Origin: Hemicordylus capensis
Taxonomy: Eukaryota; Chordata; Lepidosauria; Squamata; Cordylidae
Assembly: GCF_027244095.1 (NCBI RefSeq)
Contig: NC_069661.1
Location: 142,801,501 to 142,865,500 of the forward strand
Direction of reading: 5' to 3'
DNA: 64,000 bases
Positions 10,550-21,900 of this stretch are shown here, piece by piece (within the stretch, counting starts at the first letter, position 1; every line of letters begins with the position of its first letter). The position numbers and the translations under genes were made by a program. The notes under the pieces are model-generated. The model was not told where the DNA came from, did not search any database, and saw only the letters and a list, made by a program, of their open reading frames with translations.

Positions 10550-10616
10550 TTTACATTATGCTTAAACATGATTCAAAAGGTCCAAATTTATAGTTGCCTG
10601 GGAGTAGTGTAGACAG

Positions 10617-10623
10617 GAATAAA
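10617..10623 (+). promoter_or_regulatory. possible polyadenylation signal
   Basis: GGAATAAAC lies about 200 bp after the stop codon of the candidate exon. It is a short motif that also occurs by chance, and it is listed only because of its position. Confidence 0.25.
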
Positions 10624-10732
10624 CTATCATCAGGTTGGTGTTGTTTTTTTAAAGTTACATTTGAGTCAAATTAGGTGCAGATATTAAGGCACCTTGAGTC
10701 TGGGCCCAGTGAATAGTCCAAGAGCACCCTAT

Positions 10733-10850
10733 GTTGTGGCATAGCTATAATGTGCAACTGAAGCTAAGTGGGTTTGGACCTGACCAGTGCCTAGATGGGA
10801 GGCCACCAGGAAGCCACAGGTAAGCAGGTCTGAACTTCCCAAGGAAGAGG
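10733..10850 (+). repeat. 5S-rRNA-like sequence, different from the main SINE family
   Basis: GTGGCATAGCTATAA, then GAAGCTAAGTGGGTTTGGAC, GTGCCTAGATGGGAGGCC and ACCAGGAA follow 5S rRNA order (GAAGCTAAGCAGGGT, CTTGGATGGGAGACC, CCTGGGAA). It is closer to genuine 5S around the internal promoter than the 300-bp SINE copies, and lacks their body. It is either a 5S pseudogene or the head of another 5S-derived SINE. Confidence 0.6.
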
Positions 10851-10869
10851 AGGTTATATGTGTGAGGTG

Positions 10870-11462
10870 TTTTGTTTTTAATGTTGGTACAAATCTTCGT
10901 ATGAATGCAGTGATTCCAGTAAGTAATTCTGGTTCTGGCCAGAGTGTTAAAATCTGGTTTCCAACTAAAGATGTCACCTGGCAGTTTTTAAAACAGACCA
11001 AGAAATGTTTTTCTTTCTTAAATTATTCTGTTGTAAAATTAAAATGCAGACTTGCCGTATGTTTCAACATTTCCAGGATGCAACCCAGCTCTATTTAAAT
11101 ATGTTTACTTATGCTAGTACTCAGAGTTTCCTCAATAGAAAATTCATCTTTCTCTCGTCAGTATCATTCTTCTCAAATATAACATTTCAAATTATTACCC
11201 TTCATCTCAGAAGTCCATCATTCTCACATGCCCCTCCTTGAAATGAAGAAAATACTTAATACATTTAAGAGTTTGTTTTTGTTTCCCTGCTCTTTCTATA
11301 AAGCTTAGTTTCTGTGTTAATTGGTATAGGCACATTGAGATGTTTGTATGTTTAAACTAATACAAGTATATTATTTCCTTTTACACCACAAGTGGGAGCT
11401 AAAACTACTTTCCTTTCATGTATGATGGAGGTTGCTGGACATCCTCTGCTGGAGCTCTCAGA
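10870..11462. other. no gene or recognised repeat
   Basis: AT-rich sequence. The overlapping short frames on both strands have no protein features. Confidence 0.5.
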
Positions 11463-11464
11463 CA

Positions 11465-11640
11465 GGGCCGGATTAAGCTAGTGTGGGGCCTGTAGCATAT
11501 GTTATAAAGGGGCCCTAAATTTTAAAAAATGCACATAAATATTAAAACATAAATTATTTACTTGCATAGTAAAATAATTCAATTTTTTCATTTGCTATAT
11601 TTTGGAATATGGGAGACCAAGCCACAAACTCACACAACAA
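11465..11640 (+). mobile_element. hAT-like fragment, CAGGGCCGGATTAAG end
   Basis: CAGGGCCGGATTAAGC at 11465 followed by GGGGCCTGTAGCA and GGGGCCCTAAATTTT is a recurrent hAT-type left end. A related short piece (AGAGCCGGATTTTAG) lies at 43761. The right end was not found. Confidence 0.45.
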
Positions 11641-11644
11641 CAGT

Positions 11645-11845
11645 GAACATTTATATACCGTTTTTCAATCAAAATTCTCAAAGTGGTTTACATAGAAAAA
11701 TAAAGAGTGGATAGATGATTCTCTCTCTCCAAAGCGCTCACACTCTAAAAAGAAAAATGTGGTAGGCACCAGCAACAGCCCCTGGACAGTTGCTGTGCTG
11801 GGCCTTCTCTTAAAAGGCACATTTAGCAGAAAAGGGATATTTATT
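11645..11845 (-). mobile_element. L2-like 3' tail
   Basis: Reverse complement of the tail seen at 27697-27905 and 61580-61765. On the minus strand it reads TAGAGTGTGAGCGC, then a GTAAACCACTTTGAGA block and AACGGTATATAAAT. It includes the AAAGGCACATTTAGC segment shared with 52624. Confidence 0.65.
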
Positions 11846-11849
11846 GGAA

Positions 11850-13695
11850 GCCGGCCGTGCAGGGCCCTCGAAAACGCAGGGCCCGTGGCAAATGCTACAT
11901 TAGTTAATCCTCCATAACTCTCAGACATTTAGCAATATTCTGCCTCGATACAACTTTGGCTGCAAGCAGACATTATCTGAGCTCTGGTAGCCATTCTGCA
12001 TTTTTTTGCATATGTCAGCTGATTAATTATATTTCAGTCCCTTTAATGCAAACCTAAATTGCAAGTAAAATAAATATCAAAATGGTATAGGCCATCTGGA
12101 GCTGATCCCTTTCAAGTTTTACCAGAACATTTGGCTCAAACAGGAACATTCCACAATGTAGGCTTCAAAAGCTATAGATGTGTTCAGAAGATGAGAATAC
12201 AAAGGTCTATTCTATGTCAGCAAAATCCTAAATAGTTCTGATTTGGAGTAGACTTGGGCTAACTGTAACCCTTCCCAAACTGAACTGGAGATCTGTCTGA
12301 ATGCATGAATTGGTGCATATCACTAAGGTTGCCAGATAGTTGCCTGAAGATGCTGCTATGCTGACCCTTCTCTCCTAATCCACTATTTTCCCATCTTCCT
12401 CTTCCTTCTGCTATAGCAAACATGACTCCAGTTTTACTCCACAGATGGTGAGGATGGTGGTGGTTGTCCAGGTTTTAATCTGGCTAATCACACCCAAGTG
12501 GCTTCAATGCAGGCTGCACCAAGACCTTAAAAACAACATTATGTTAAGTGAAGGTAAACATATAATCAGGGCATTAAAATTAAGATGGTGTATGAATGTA
12601 TATATTTTAAAAAACCTATAGAAAGTATTTTATTAATATTTGCTATGGTCTGTTTTCATAAAGTGTGAAGTGAGCTTGATTGAATTTGTGAACATTTCTG
12701 TGTTTTCTTTACTAGACAATTTCTTCTGGATTTGGGTCATGGTAGTATTCCTAATGGCTGACAAGAATGCTGGCTTTCTGTATATTATTTTAACTCCTTA
12801 ATCAAATTGACTTGATTAAAAATGATGAAAAGGTAGGAAAGAAAACAGAGGAAGGTTCTCTGTATGTCTTTCCTATTTTTAAAATACACACTGTTCAGTT
12901 GATTACACGATCCAAGTCTTACTACATGCATACTACGTTTAGAACAAAAGCTTGGAGACTTGTTTCCATAAAAATTAACTTTGACAATTTGTCAGCGCTA
13001 TATATTAAATGGACAAGTTCCAGCTGTTCACATAGAAGTGTCATGTATAAGGACAACAGTTCTCCCCATGTGAATTGATATGATCCAATTCCTTTCAAGC
13101 TGTATAAAATAATTCAGATAAACATTTTAAAAGTTTAACATTGCATATTAGGATATGTGGTTTTTCAGGAGGTACTTGACATGTTCCAGTTACTTGACAT
13201 ATTTATCAAATCAGAACTTTTTTAAAAAATTTGAAGTTGTTTTTTTTCCAACAGTCACATAGCATACAGAAAAGAAAGATATAAATAACAATGGCTGACA
13301 CCCAGGCTAAGAAAGTACTAGTGCTGCTAATGCTGTGCTGCTAATGTGGTACAATGGGGGAGGGGTGATTTTCACTGCTCCCCTTCTCTCTGAAGCCCAC
13401 AGTGGCTCCCCCCAAAATATTTTCCTGATGGGTGTGTGACCCTCAAGGACATATTTTCAGGAGTCTCAGTCAGCTTCAGAAGAAAAAGGAGATTGATGAA
13501 AATCAACACTTCCCTGTGGCTCCAGGCAGCATAGCATCACTGTCTGGATGTTGGTCACTAAAACCTGGGCCAGTCTAAGAAGTCAACAAAGAGAGAAAAG
13601 GGATCAGAGTCAGCCAAGAAAGTCTCCCCAAAAGACTGGTGCTATCTTGTAGATTGTGGGGTGGTTGAATTGTTAGTGAGTGGATGAAATAAGAG
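11850..13695. other. no gene or recognised repeat
   Basis: Long AT-rich, unique-looking stretch. The 88-codon frame at 12812-13078 has no domain or splice support. It could be intron or intergenic DNA. Confidence 0.5.
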
Positions 13696-13765
13696 CAGAG
13701 GCGTATCTAGGGAAAATAGTGCCTAGGGCAAGCACTGAAATTGCGCCCTTGTCCAAACAGGAATG
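13696..13765 (+). mobile_element. hAT-like fragment
   Basis: CAGAGGCGTATCTAGGGAAA, then GCCTAGGGCAAGCACTGAAA. Same family as 4787-4921 and 28122-28264. It breaks off into a different repeat with GATGGGACTTGTAGTC, itself related to the MITE at 18247. Confidence 0.6.
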
Positions 13766-14434
13766 ATGGGACTTGTAGTCAACAATATCTGGAAATCCCT
13801 GTTAAAAGGAACACTGTACCATCTAGGCATGGTGTTCATCAAAACCTGAAAACATGAGCCATCTCTGTAAAAGACTTAGAACAACAGTCAGGAGTTATGT
13901 GAGGATTCCAAGCGTCATTTTCTCTGTCTCATATCATGCTTTTTAAAAAACATGACTTTGTCCTAGACTAGAGGATCACCTGCCCAAATAGCCACTAGCA
14001 AAATAAGGGAAAAAGAAGGTGGTGGTGGGGTGTGTGTGTGTGTGTCTATAAACCAGTGAATGATTCCTGCCAGCCTTTGTCTTATGATGACTGTTGGCTC
14101 ATGATGGGGTATATGTGCATTCACCACACTAGTGCTTACTTTGACACCAGGAGGGAGGAGGATACATTAGTTTGCCACACTAGACAGAGGCATTTCCAAC
14201 AGGAGCAGACAGCCAAGTTCTGCCAGGGCCAAAATCAGCCCCTGCCCAACTAAGAAATCATTGTAATTTGCCCCTTCCCATCACAAGCAGTGTGCTGTTC
14301 TTTTATTATTGATTCTAAGTCTCAGATATCCCAGTCATGGATGGAAAATTCAAGGTCAGTTTACAAGAGACACATTTTCTACATGGAAGTTTCTTCTGTG
14401 CAGGTGTTGTGCAGAACCCACGTGTAGTGACCGC

Positions 14435-14545
14435 CAGGGGCATAGCAAGGTTGGAATGGGCCAAGATGAGATTTTAAAATGGGCCACCAGCCCCTCAAAG
14501 TCCAGGGCCTCCACGCACCCCAGGCCCCCAAGGATTTAAGTCTGA
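14435..14545 (+). mobile_element. hAT-like left end, same family as 29727-30103
   Basis: CAGGGGCATAGCAAGGTTGG, then GATTTTAAAATGGGCC, matches the left 60 bp of the element at 29727 that has a perfect 8-bp target duplication. The right end is not recognised here. Confidence 0.65.
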
Positions 14546-15027
14546 TATTTCAAAATAAGTATGCTGCCTGGAAATACATTTCACTGAATACACACACGGA
14601 CACTTCACAATATATAGTGATATACAGTGAATACTATATATTTGTGCTACTTTTAATGCCTAGAACACACCAGAAACACTAATTATTAAAATGGCCTCCT
14701 CTCTGCAGATTAGCAAAGGAGACTTTCAACCATGCAGGGTGAGCCTATGTTTGTTTTCTCAGAATTCTTGAACAAATTCAGTAAAGTTTGATTCCAGGAG
14801 GTTTTTCACACGAGGCTTTTAAAGCCCTTTAACACACATCTTCTCTGGAATGGAGGTGCTGCATTCACATGTTGGCCAGACGTACCCTGAAGTCCTGTGA
14901 GTTATTGGAGAGCAGTTCACACACAAATAAAATAAAATAAAATAAAAGCACAACACATGCTTCACAGTTCTCACTCAGACCTTCTGGGTTGCAAAACAAC
15001 TTGAACAGAAGTGCATTTATACATGAA
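14546..15027. other. no gene; possible MITE remnant
   Basis: A TTTTTCACACGAGGC segment near 14812 and a CAGTTCACACAC segment near 14915 could be degraded termini of a CACAC-ended MITE. The (AAAAT)n run at 14930-14948 is a simple repeat. Confidence 0.3.
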
Positions 15028-15229
15028 CTAGTATTTTTAAGCCCATTATGATAACGGGCGCTAACTTTCTATCCCGTCTTTTCTGTCTCTCTCTCTCTCT
15101 TTCTGTCTCTTTTCCCCCCCCTTGTCCCCTCTCTCTTTTTGTTTTTGTTTTGTTTTTGTTGTTGTCTCTGTTTTTGTTCTTCCTTATTTTGCTTTTACTT
15201 TTTTTGGGTGTGTGTGTGGATGAATAACG

Positions 15230-15571
15230 GCCAAAATGGCCCATGAGAAGGTGGCCGCCCCCGCCTATCGCCCTCCCGCGCACCTAGCTGCCGGAGCCCA
15301 CCTTACCCGCTCCAGCCCGAAGGAGAAGAGAGGAACTCGGGAACAGAGCTACTCTCTGTGTTAAGCTGTTGCCCATACTGTCTCAATGGACGCAATAGGC
15401 GTCCTTTGCGTCCATAGCGGCAGTTTGAGCAGTGACTTAGCACAGAGAGGAGCTCTGCTCGTGAGCTCCTCTCTTTTCCCTCGGGCTGGAGCAGGTAAGG
15501 TGGTCTTCGGCAGCTGGGTGGGCGGGAGGGCGATAGGCAGGGGCGGCGACCTTCTCATGGGCCATTTTGGC
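15230..15571. repeat. 342-bp palindrome inside the Helitron
   Basis: GCCAAAATGGCCCATGAGAA on the left pairs with TTCTCATGGGCCATTTTGGC on the right, with matching landmarks across the centre (CGCCCTCCCGC with GCGGGAGGGCG, GGACGC around 15400). The arms are about 165 bp and about 85-90 percent complementary. The centre TGGACGCAATAGGCGTCC also forms its own small hairpins. Confidence 0.85.
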
Positions 15572-15610
15572 CCTTAATCTTTTTGGGGGGGGAGCGGGGA
15601 AGGTGATTTT

Positions 15611-15806
15611 GGGCAGCTGGGAGGGCGGGTGAGCAGGCGGGGGCGACGGCTGTGAGTGGGCGGGGGCCTCGTTGGCGGCTTCGCCGCCACCTCGCCCAGC
15701 TTCATTTTGGGCAGCTGGGAGGGTGGGTGAGCAGGCAGGGGCGACGGCTGTGAGCGGGCGGGGGCCTCGTTGGCGGCTTCGCCGCCACCTCGCCCAGCTT
15801 CCCTGT
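15611..15806. repeat. two 98-bp tandem units inside the Helitron
   Basis: GGGCAGCTGGGAGGGCGGG begins at 15611 and again at 15709. The units agree through GACGGCTGTGAG, GCCTCGTTGGCGGC and ACCTCGCCCAGCTTC with only a few substitutions, indicating a fairly recent duplication. The similar open frames in this part arise from this repeat. Confidence 0.9.
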
Positions 15807-15967
15807 CCCCTGTCTCGGTCTTCCCCCGCTGCCATTGCCCTCGCCTTTTTCAGGGCGGCCGCTTCTGGTTGCCTCAGCCTCCTCTCGCCGTGCCGCAGCT
15901 CATGGCCGAGGCGGCGGCTCTGCCGCCGCCTTGGCCACTTCCCCCCGCCGCCACACACCGGGTAATG

Positions 15968-16108
15968 GCCGCCCGTGGCTGTGGGACACTGGTGTCTGTG
16001 GTCCTGTGTCCCTTGGGCTCTTCTGGGCCTGCGCTTCGCGCAGGCCCAGAACATCCCAGGGAGGCAGGGACGCAGATCCCCAATGTTCCAAAGCCACGAC
16101 CACTCACT
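15968..16108. repeat. second palindrome in the Helitron
   Basis: TCTGGGCCTGCGC pairs with GCGCAGGCCCAGA around 16035, and the flanks (GTGGGACACTGG ... CCAATGTTCCAAAG) continue as an imperfect inverted repeat of about 60-bp arms. Confidence 0.75.
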
Positions 16109-16128
16109 TAGCCTTTTATTATATAGGA

Positions 16129-18246
16129 TGAATGAATATAATATTGTTTGTTCCAGAGGTTTTTGTAATTTTCTGCCATGAAACAAGCAACAGGCCTTTT
16201 TAGATAGTAAAAAGCCAGAAATTTAAAGCCAGAAATTTTTCAATCTGTTTTAAATTAAATATTCAGAGACTTCTCAGTCTCCCCCCCCCCATATCAAAGC
16301 CCTATGGCAAGCAGATCCCTATATACCTGGGGTGGGGGGAGGGTAAACACAAAAAGGAATTCACAGTCTACCTTGCAAAAGCTGTGTTGGATGGTCTGGG
16401 CAGAGAGTCTGCTGCAGAGAACTCTTCCATCCTGCCTCCTTCCTGGCTTGCTGGGGAATGCCAAGTCCAGGCTTCAGGGAGGCCTACACGGAGGCCTCTC
16501 TGGAAGCCCCGCCCACCTGCCAATCAGCTGAGAGGCGGGGAGAGAAGAAGAGCTCTCTGCAGTTTGCAGGCCGCTCGGATCCTAGGCCAGAGCCGGAGGG
16601 CAAGGCAAGCAGGATGGCAAGTGGCTGAGGGGCCCTGGGGCCGGGCCGGTGGGCAATGCGTTGGGGGTGGCAGGAACTGGCGTGGCGCCCCCTCCTCAGT
16701 GGCGCCTAGGGCACGTGCCCTGGCTGCCCCCCCCCCAAGTTCCAGCCTTGAATGCAGGTGGTGTGCCTTTCTCTTGACAAGATGCATCCTTTCTTGCCTC
16801 GTTGCAGGCACTGTCATGGTCAGGTGTGCAGTGGCTTGTGATATCCATGTTGAGATCTGATTTGGCAATTTGGCTGAGCCAAGGCAAAGGGATGTGAATC
16901 AGTTGCTAGGCAACAGCAAGGGAATTTCAGCTGCTGTTTTGTTGGCTCCCCGACCCCTGGGCCAAATATCCCATTTACTTTTGGAGTTGGCCCCGGGCTA
17001 GCATATATTGATACAGATATGAACTATTCCCTATCAGAAGAAGAGAGAGAGAGAGAAAGAAACTATTTGCTAAATGTGCTTTCAAGATTCAGCCATCTGA
17101 TCTTGGCAAAATAAGGAAATTCTATAAAAGTAGTTCCATTTTTATTAAGGGGCATCCAAAACAGTCATATCTCCTGGAGCTGTTTATTTCTCTTAAGTTA
17201 AAACAATTAGTAGACTAAATGTTGGTCACTCTGGCCAGGAAATTGAATCCTTTTAAGAAAATCAATGTATGACCATCCAGTTAGCATAATGTTGATAAAA
17301 TGTAATAATGGTGTCAGGATTACAGAAGCTCTCTCTTCACTTTTAAAAGGAAACTGACCTTGAAGATTGGATGATATTCCTGAATCATTGCCAGAGTATC
17401 AAGCTTGTTGCTTAGAGCTGTCTGAATCAGGCGCACCATTTTTCTGAAACATCACCTCTTTGCATTACTGCATTCATGGGCACAGCACTCCCATGGTGAT
17501 GTGTTGTTCTAGGTGCAAACACTCAGCCCAATGTATCCCATTAAGAAGGCATCTTCTGTTGATTCTAATGATTCTTCTCAGTGCATGCACAATGAGCCTC
17601 AAGAGCAAACGTATTCTTGTCCTTACAACTTGACCATTTTTAAGGGCTGTTAGAGATGGTCAAGGACAGGCATTCGACCACTGAGTTGTGTAGCTAATGC
17701 AGTGGTCCCTGCATTGCTGTCTTATTTCATTGTCATATCAAATCTAACATCTGCAGTGACAAGTGCTCTCTTTCAGGCTTTCCTTCTTCTCTCTTCTCCG
17801 GCAGAAAAACAGCCTGGAGGCTAAAGGTCTAATCTCATTGCTGATCCTGCATTTGGGAGGAGGCCTGCTATGTAGGGGGCCTCTTCATTCTCTTTCCCTG
17901 AAGTCTCAGCAGGGATGGATTGCCCTGGGTGGAGGTCTGATACAGAACTCTCATGATATAAAGGTGGTCTCCTTGGGTTCTTCTGCCAGAGTACAAGCAA
18001 GGCTGGAAGGTCCTGTGAGGTGGCCTGATATGGAGGCTGCCTTTTTTGGTTCTTTCCTGTCATGCTCTACAGAGAGCCACCCTCACGGCTTTTCTTCCTG
18101 CAAAGGAAATGGAGGTGCCACCTCCTAGCTGTTTCCCCAGGGCCAAATCAGTCACTCAGTTTGACTCCACCTGGATCTAAGCCTCCAGCTGCTGCTCTGG
18201 ATCTTGGTGGAAAATAAGAGGGCTGGAGAATAACATTTGGCCTCGA
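16129..18246. other. no supported gene; partial hAT-like end near 16690-16735
   Basis: GGCGCCCCCTCCTCAGTGGC, then GCACGTGCCCTGGCTGCC, at about 16684-16730 resembles the inner edge of the hAT-like element at 29100-29150. A (C)n/(GA)n run lies at 16281-16290 and 17040-17060. The frame at 17763-18128 has no domain, splice or codon support. Confidence 0.35.
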
Positions 18247-18366
18247 ACTTGGGCCTTCCAGCTGTTGTTTGATTACAGCTTCCATAGTCCCCAGTAGTTG
18301 CAGTAGCCAATAGTCAGGGTTGATGGGAACTGTAGCCAAACAGCAGCTGGAGGGCTGGAGTTGTGC
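18247..18366. mobile_element. palindromic MITE, CCAGCTGTTG ... CAGCAGCTGG
   Basis: CCTTCCAGCTGTTGTTTGAT pairs with a GCCAAACAGCAGCTGGAGG segment, and GATGGGAACTGTAGCC pairs with the TACAGCTTCCATAG region. The arms are about 45 bp. Short pieces of the same type recur (GATGGGACTTGTAGTC at about 13768). Superfamily not determined. Confidence 0.6.
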
Positions 18367-18780
18367 AGCCCTGCCCTAAATCAAGCTTCCTCTTCCGCAT
18401 CACCATTCCATCCTCTTCCACACGGGGCAGATCCCTCTTCAGGGCCAAAATCCAGCCTCCTAGCCATACATGTTGGGGCAGACAAGCTCTGTATGAGCCT
18501 CCTGGCAAGGAACTTTCTATCTTGATCTACGTCTTGAACCTCTCAAACATCTCTTGGCCCTAAGTGGACTGGCCAAGAGAATCTTTTCTGTAGCTGAGTT
18601 TGACCCAAAGACCTTTTTACCCAACTCTACCCAAAGAATATTCAAAGCAAGACAAATGTATTTTCTTTAAAATAAAACATTTTATTTTTTTAAACAATAA
18701 ATATGCAAGTTTTATTTCTGTTCTATCTCTATATCCTATTAAAACAAATATTTAATATTTTAAATATATATACACAGCAT

Positions 18781-18786
18781 TTTATT
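18781..18786 (-). promoter_or_regulatory. polyadenylation signal AATAAA
   Basis: AATAAA lies five nucleotides after the stop codon of the seven-exon gene. Further AATAAA motifs on the minus strand near 18681-18686 could serve instead. Such a close signal would give a very short 3' UTR. Confidence 0.45.
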
Positions 18787-18791
18787 GCTAC

Positions 18792-18988
18792 TTATATAAA
18801 TAGTAACACAGTTGTCTCTTTTAATTTGCCTTCCCCTTCTTCCTCAGCAATGTCCAGCTCCCTTGGAGGAACCACGATCCCCATAGTGGCTTCCACCCTG
18901 GCCAGTCTGCTCCTTAGCTGCCTCAACTGTCCCCTCAGTGCCTTGAAGCTTTGTAAGTATTCCTGGCAGCTGTGGAGGTCTCTTTGGC
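18792..18988 (-). CDS. exon 7, terminal exon
   Basis: 197 nt coding the coiled-coil end (CQEYLQSFKALRGQLRQL) and an acidic C-terminus ending in KETTVLLFI and TAA at 18794-18792. Acceptor TTTTCTCCCCTTCAAG. Confidence 0.85.
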
Positions 18989-21900
18989 CTTGAAGGGGAG
19001 AAAATAAACAGGGTGAAGGGGCCTGTCCTCCACCATGTCAGTCCTTGCACAGACTTCTAGTCCCCTTCCATGCCCAGCACAGACTCCTCCTCTCTGTCTT
19101 GAAAACCCTCTATGGCTATATACTGCCCGGTGAACTTGCACCTCATCAGGTTGATTTTTGCTCTTCCAGCTTCTCTGTCTTCAGGAGCCACCTGAAGGTC
19201 TCCTGCTCTCTAAAACAACTCTTTCTCTTCCCTCTCGCTGAGCCTAGGGTCTGGAACAGCCACTCAGATGTGGTCCCTCATCTCTCTCCTATCCCTTCAA
19301 TGATACCTGAAAACCCACCTCTACTGCTCAGCCTTTGGCATAATGCCTCAGTAGAGGCAGCTCCATTGGCTTGAATTGAATGCCCCTTATGCTTTCCTCT
19401 CCCATTCCTCCTCTTCCTCACTTCTCTCTCCAAAGCCAAACTTTAGACTGTATGCTCCTGGTGGCAGGGAACTTTTGCCCATGTACATTGATGACACTAT
19501 AAGGAGGATTTGCAATATGCACAATTGTATATCATCCTCCTTGGTTTCCTATTTCATCTCAGCTTAAACTCAAAAGGGCTGATATTTGTTTTCCTTTTAG
19601 CATTCATATTCTGCTCTTCCTCAAGCAGCTCAGGGAGGTTTATACATGGTTATTTTTTCCTCACAATAACCCTAAGAGGTAAGTTCGGCTGTGGGACAAG
19701 TGACTGGCCCAAAGTCACCCAGCGAGTTTCATGGCGGGATGAGAATTCAAACCTGGGTCTCCCTGGTCCTAAGGAGGTGCGGCTGAAATACATACACATC
19801 TTTTCCCCACTTGCCCCCACCTCAGCTTCCCTCTACTTCTTCTGTTGTATCCCTGCCTCTGTTTTTAGACTATAAGTTTTTTAGATTGAAAAATCACAAT
19901 GAGGATGGAAAAGGTAGAGGTTATGGAGTGCTGCCTCTGTGAGACTTACGGTCACGCAGCTGATGGACCTGCATCTCTGCCAAACTCTGCAGATTTTCTT
20001 TCAAATTGCTGAGGTCCGGCTCCAGAGGAGGTGGGGAAGGAGGAGGAGGTGGAGAGGGATGCAGGAGGAGGGAAGAGGTGGAGGTGGAGGGTGGGATGGA
20101 GGCAACCTCAAGGGAGGCAGAGGACAATGATGAATCCGACCCTGAGGGCTGGAGAAGTGCAGCAGGGTCTGCAGGAACATCTGCAAGAGAGAAGCAGCAG
20201 CAGGAGGTCAGCTCCAAAGGCTGACATCCTACCACACCCACCATCACTTGCCCTCACTGCTCACTCTCAGAAGCTGCTTGGATTGCAGGCATTGGAGCTT
20301 GGACACATGAAAGACAGAAAACAAAGGAACACTTCAGCAAGCACTGACAACCCACTCACAGGCCTCCCCCCTGAAACCTTAGATGCAGACTCAAATCAAG
20401 CATTTCAACATGAAATAAACAAAAGAGCCGTTCTTAGCCCAGCAGCAATTTCAGGGGCATGTTGTGAACATACCTTCCCTTTCCCACCACTGCAGCCGAA
20501 CTTCAGTGCGGTCGAGCCTTGTCCACATGTGTCCAATTTGCAGGTTGATGGCCCGGAGAGAACAAGGGAACTGTTGGGAAATGCGGCTAACACTCAGTTC
20601 TGCAAAAAGAGAACAAAAAGGAACAAATGTTGTATGTGCTGACCAGGCTGAGTGCTGGTGACTTGCAAAAACGGCAGTGTTAGGGCTTAGTCCATCTTCT
20701 GGGCTGGGTATCAAAACTGTAGCTGATCTTTGTGCTGGGTGTATATGCAAAAGGTTTCTGAGGTGTCACAATACTTACGCTGCTGGACATAGTCATTCTG
20801 TAACTCTTTGAGGAGTTCTACATCTTGCTGAAGATAATTATAAGCAATGGAAGGCTCTAGTAAGGGCTTTGACACAGAAGCTCCTTTCTTTGGAGTGTCT
20901 GTGAGGATGGAAGGACCTGGCACTGCGGTATCCTCAATGAGCACTTTCCCCAATAGGTCATTTGTGATGCAAGGTGTTGGAAGGGGTTCTGGCATTGAGG
21001 TTTCCTCAATGAGCTCTTCCTCCAGGATGTTATTTGTCATGCCAGGTGCTGGAAGAGGTTCTGGCACGGAAGGTTCCTCAATGAGCTCTTTCCCCAGAGT
21101 GTCCCCCAAAACATTGGGGAGTCCCCCAGAAAATGGTGCAACGTGGGTTAGGTTTCTGGGATGACCTGAAAGAGAGGAAATAAAGCAGGAATCAGGAAAT
21201 GATCATGGCTTGTAGGCCTGATAGAAATGGCCTCCCTTTTCTGCCTAGGTTAGCCAGCTGGGAAGTAGCCTGGAATTGTGGGTGAGGTGGGCCACCCAAG
21301 GGACCAAGCAAGGAATGAAGAGGAGTACATTGCATAGCACTGACTGGCAAGACAGCCCTCACCAAGTACACTTCAGAAGGGAGTGCAATGGCCAGGCTCT
21401 GTCTGCTGTACATACAAGTGCAGCTGCCTTCTACCAAGTCATACTCTTGGCTCTCTTTGCCCTACTCTGGCTGGCAGCCACTCTTGGGCAGAGGCCTTTT
21501 CCTAGCTAGCTAAGATCCTTTAACAGAAGATGATGAAGTCTCAACAGGAGATCTTGTGCATGCAAAGCAATTGTTCCACTACTCCCTTCTGTGTGAGGAA
21601 AGAAGCTTCTCCTTTGAGCAGAATGGGAGCTGATGGTTGACATGGACTATCTCTGGTTCACGAACCAACCCCCAGTTACAGCCTCTTGGCCTAGTGGGGT
21701 GGGGGGTCTTGAAAATCTGCCTGGATGCCATAAGCAGGAAACATAGCTGTGATCTCAGGAATGCGGGCCTGGCTCCTAGAGGTAGAAAACTGTGGTCGGA
21801 GAAAGAAAGAGTCTCTTTGGACCAAGCTCAGAGCACATTGGCCAGGAAATGTTGCCCTTGTTTTCAGGTGATCCTCCAATTCTATCTTGACCCATGTAAT

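Larger units (their letters stand above)
15028..16128 (-). mobile_element. non-autonomous Helitron with complete termini
   Basis: Read on the minus strand, the element starts at 16128 with TCCTATATAATAAAAGGC, a typical vertebrate Helitron 5' end. It ends at 15028 with a hairpin (GCCCGTTATCATAATGGGC) followed by a short A/T stretch and CTAG. The flanking bases are A on the 5' side and T on the 3' side, as expected for insertion between A and T without target duplication. The 1101-bp interior has no Rep/helicase coding and is GC-rich, with a long palindrome, a 98-bp tandem duplication and a second palindrome. It may be a captured or amplified fragment. Confidence 0.9.

Noticed and set aside
15437-16186. 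249-codon Arg/Ala/Pro-rich minus frame and its plus-strand partners
   Set aside because: They lie in the CpG-rich palindromic interior of the Helitron. The frames are open because of base composition and the 98-bp duplication.
19921-20247. Plus-strand Gly/Glu-rich frames over exon 6
   Set aside because: They are shadows of the minus-strand Ser/Pro-rich exon.
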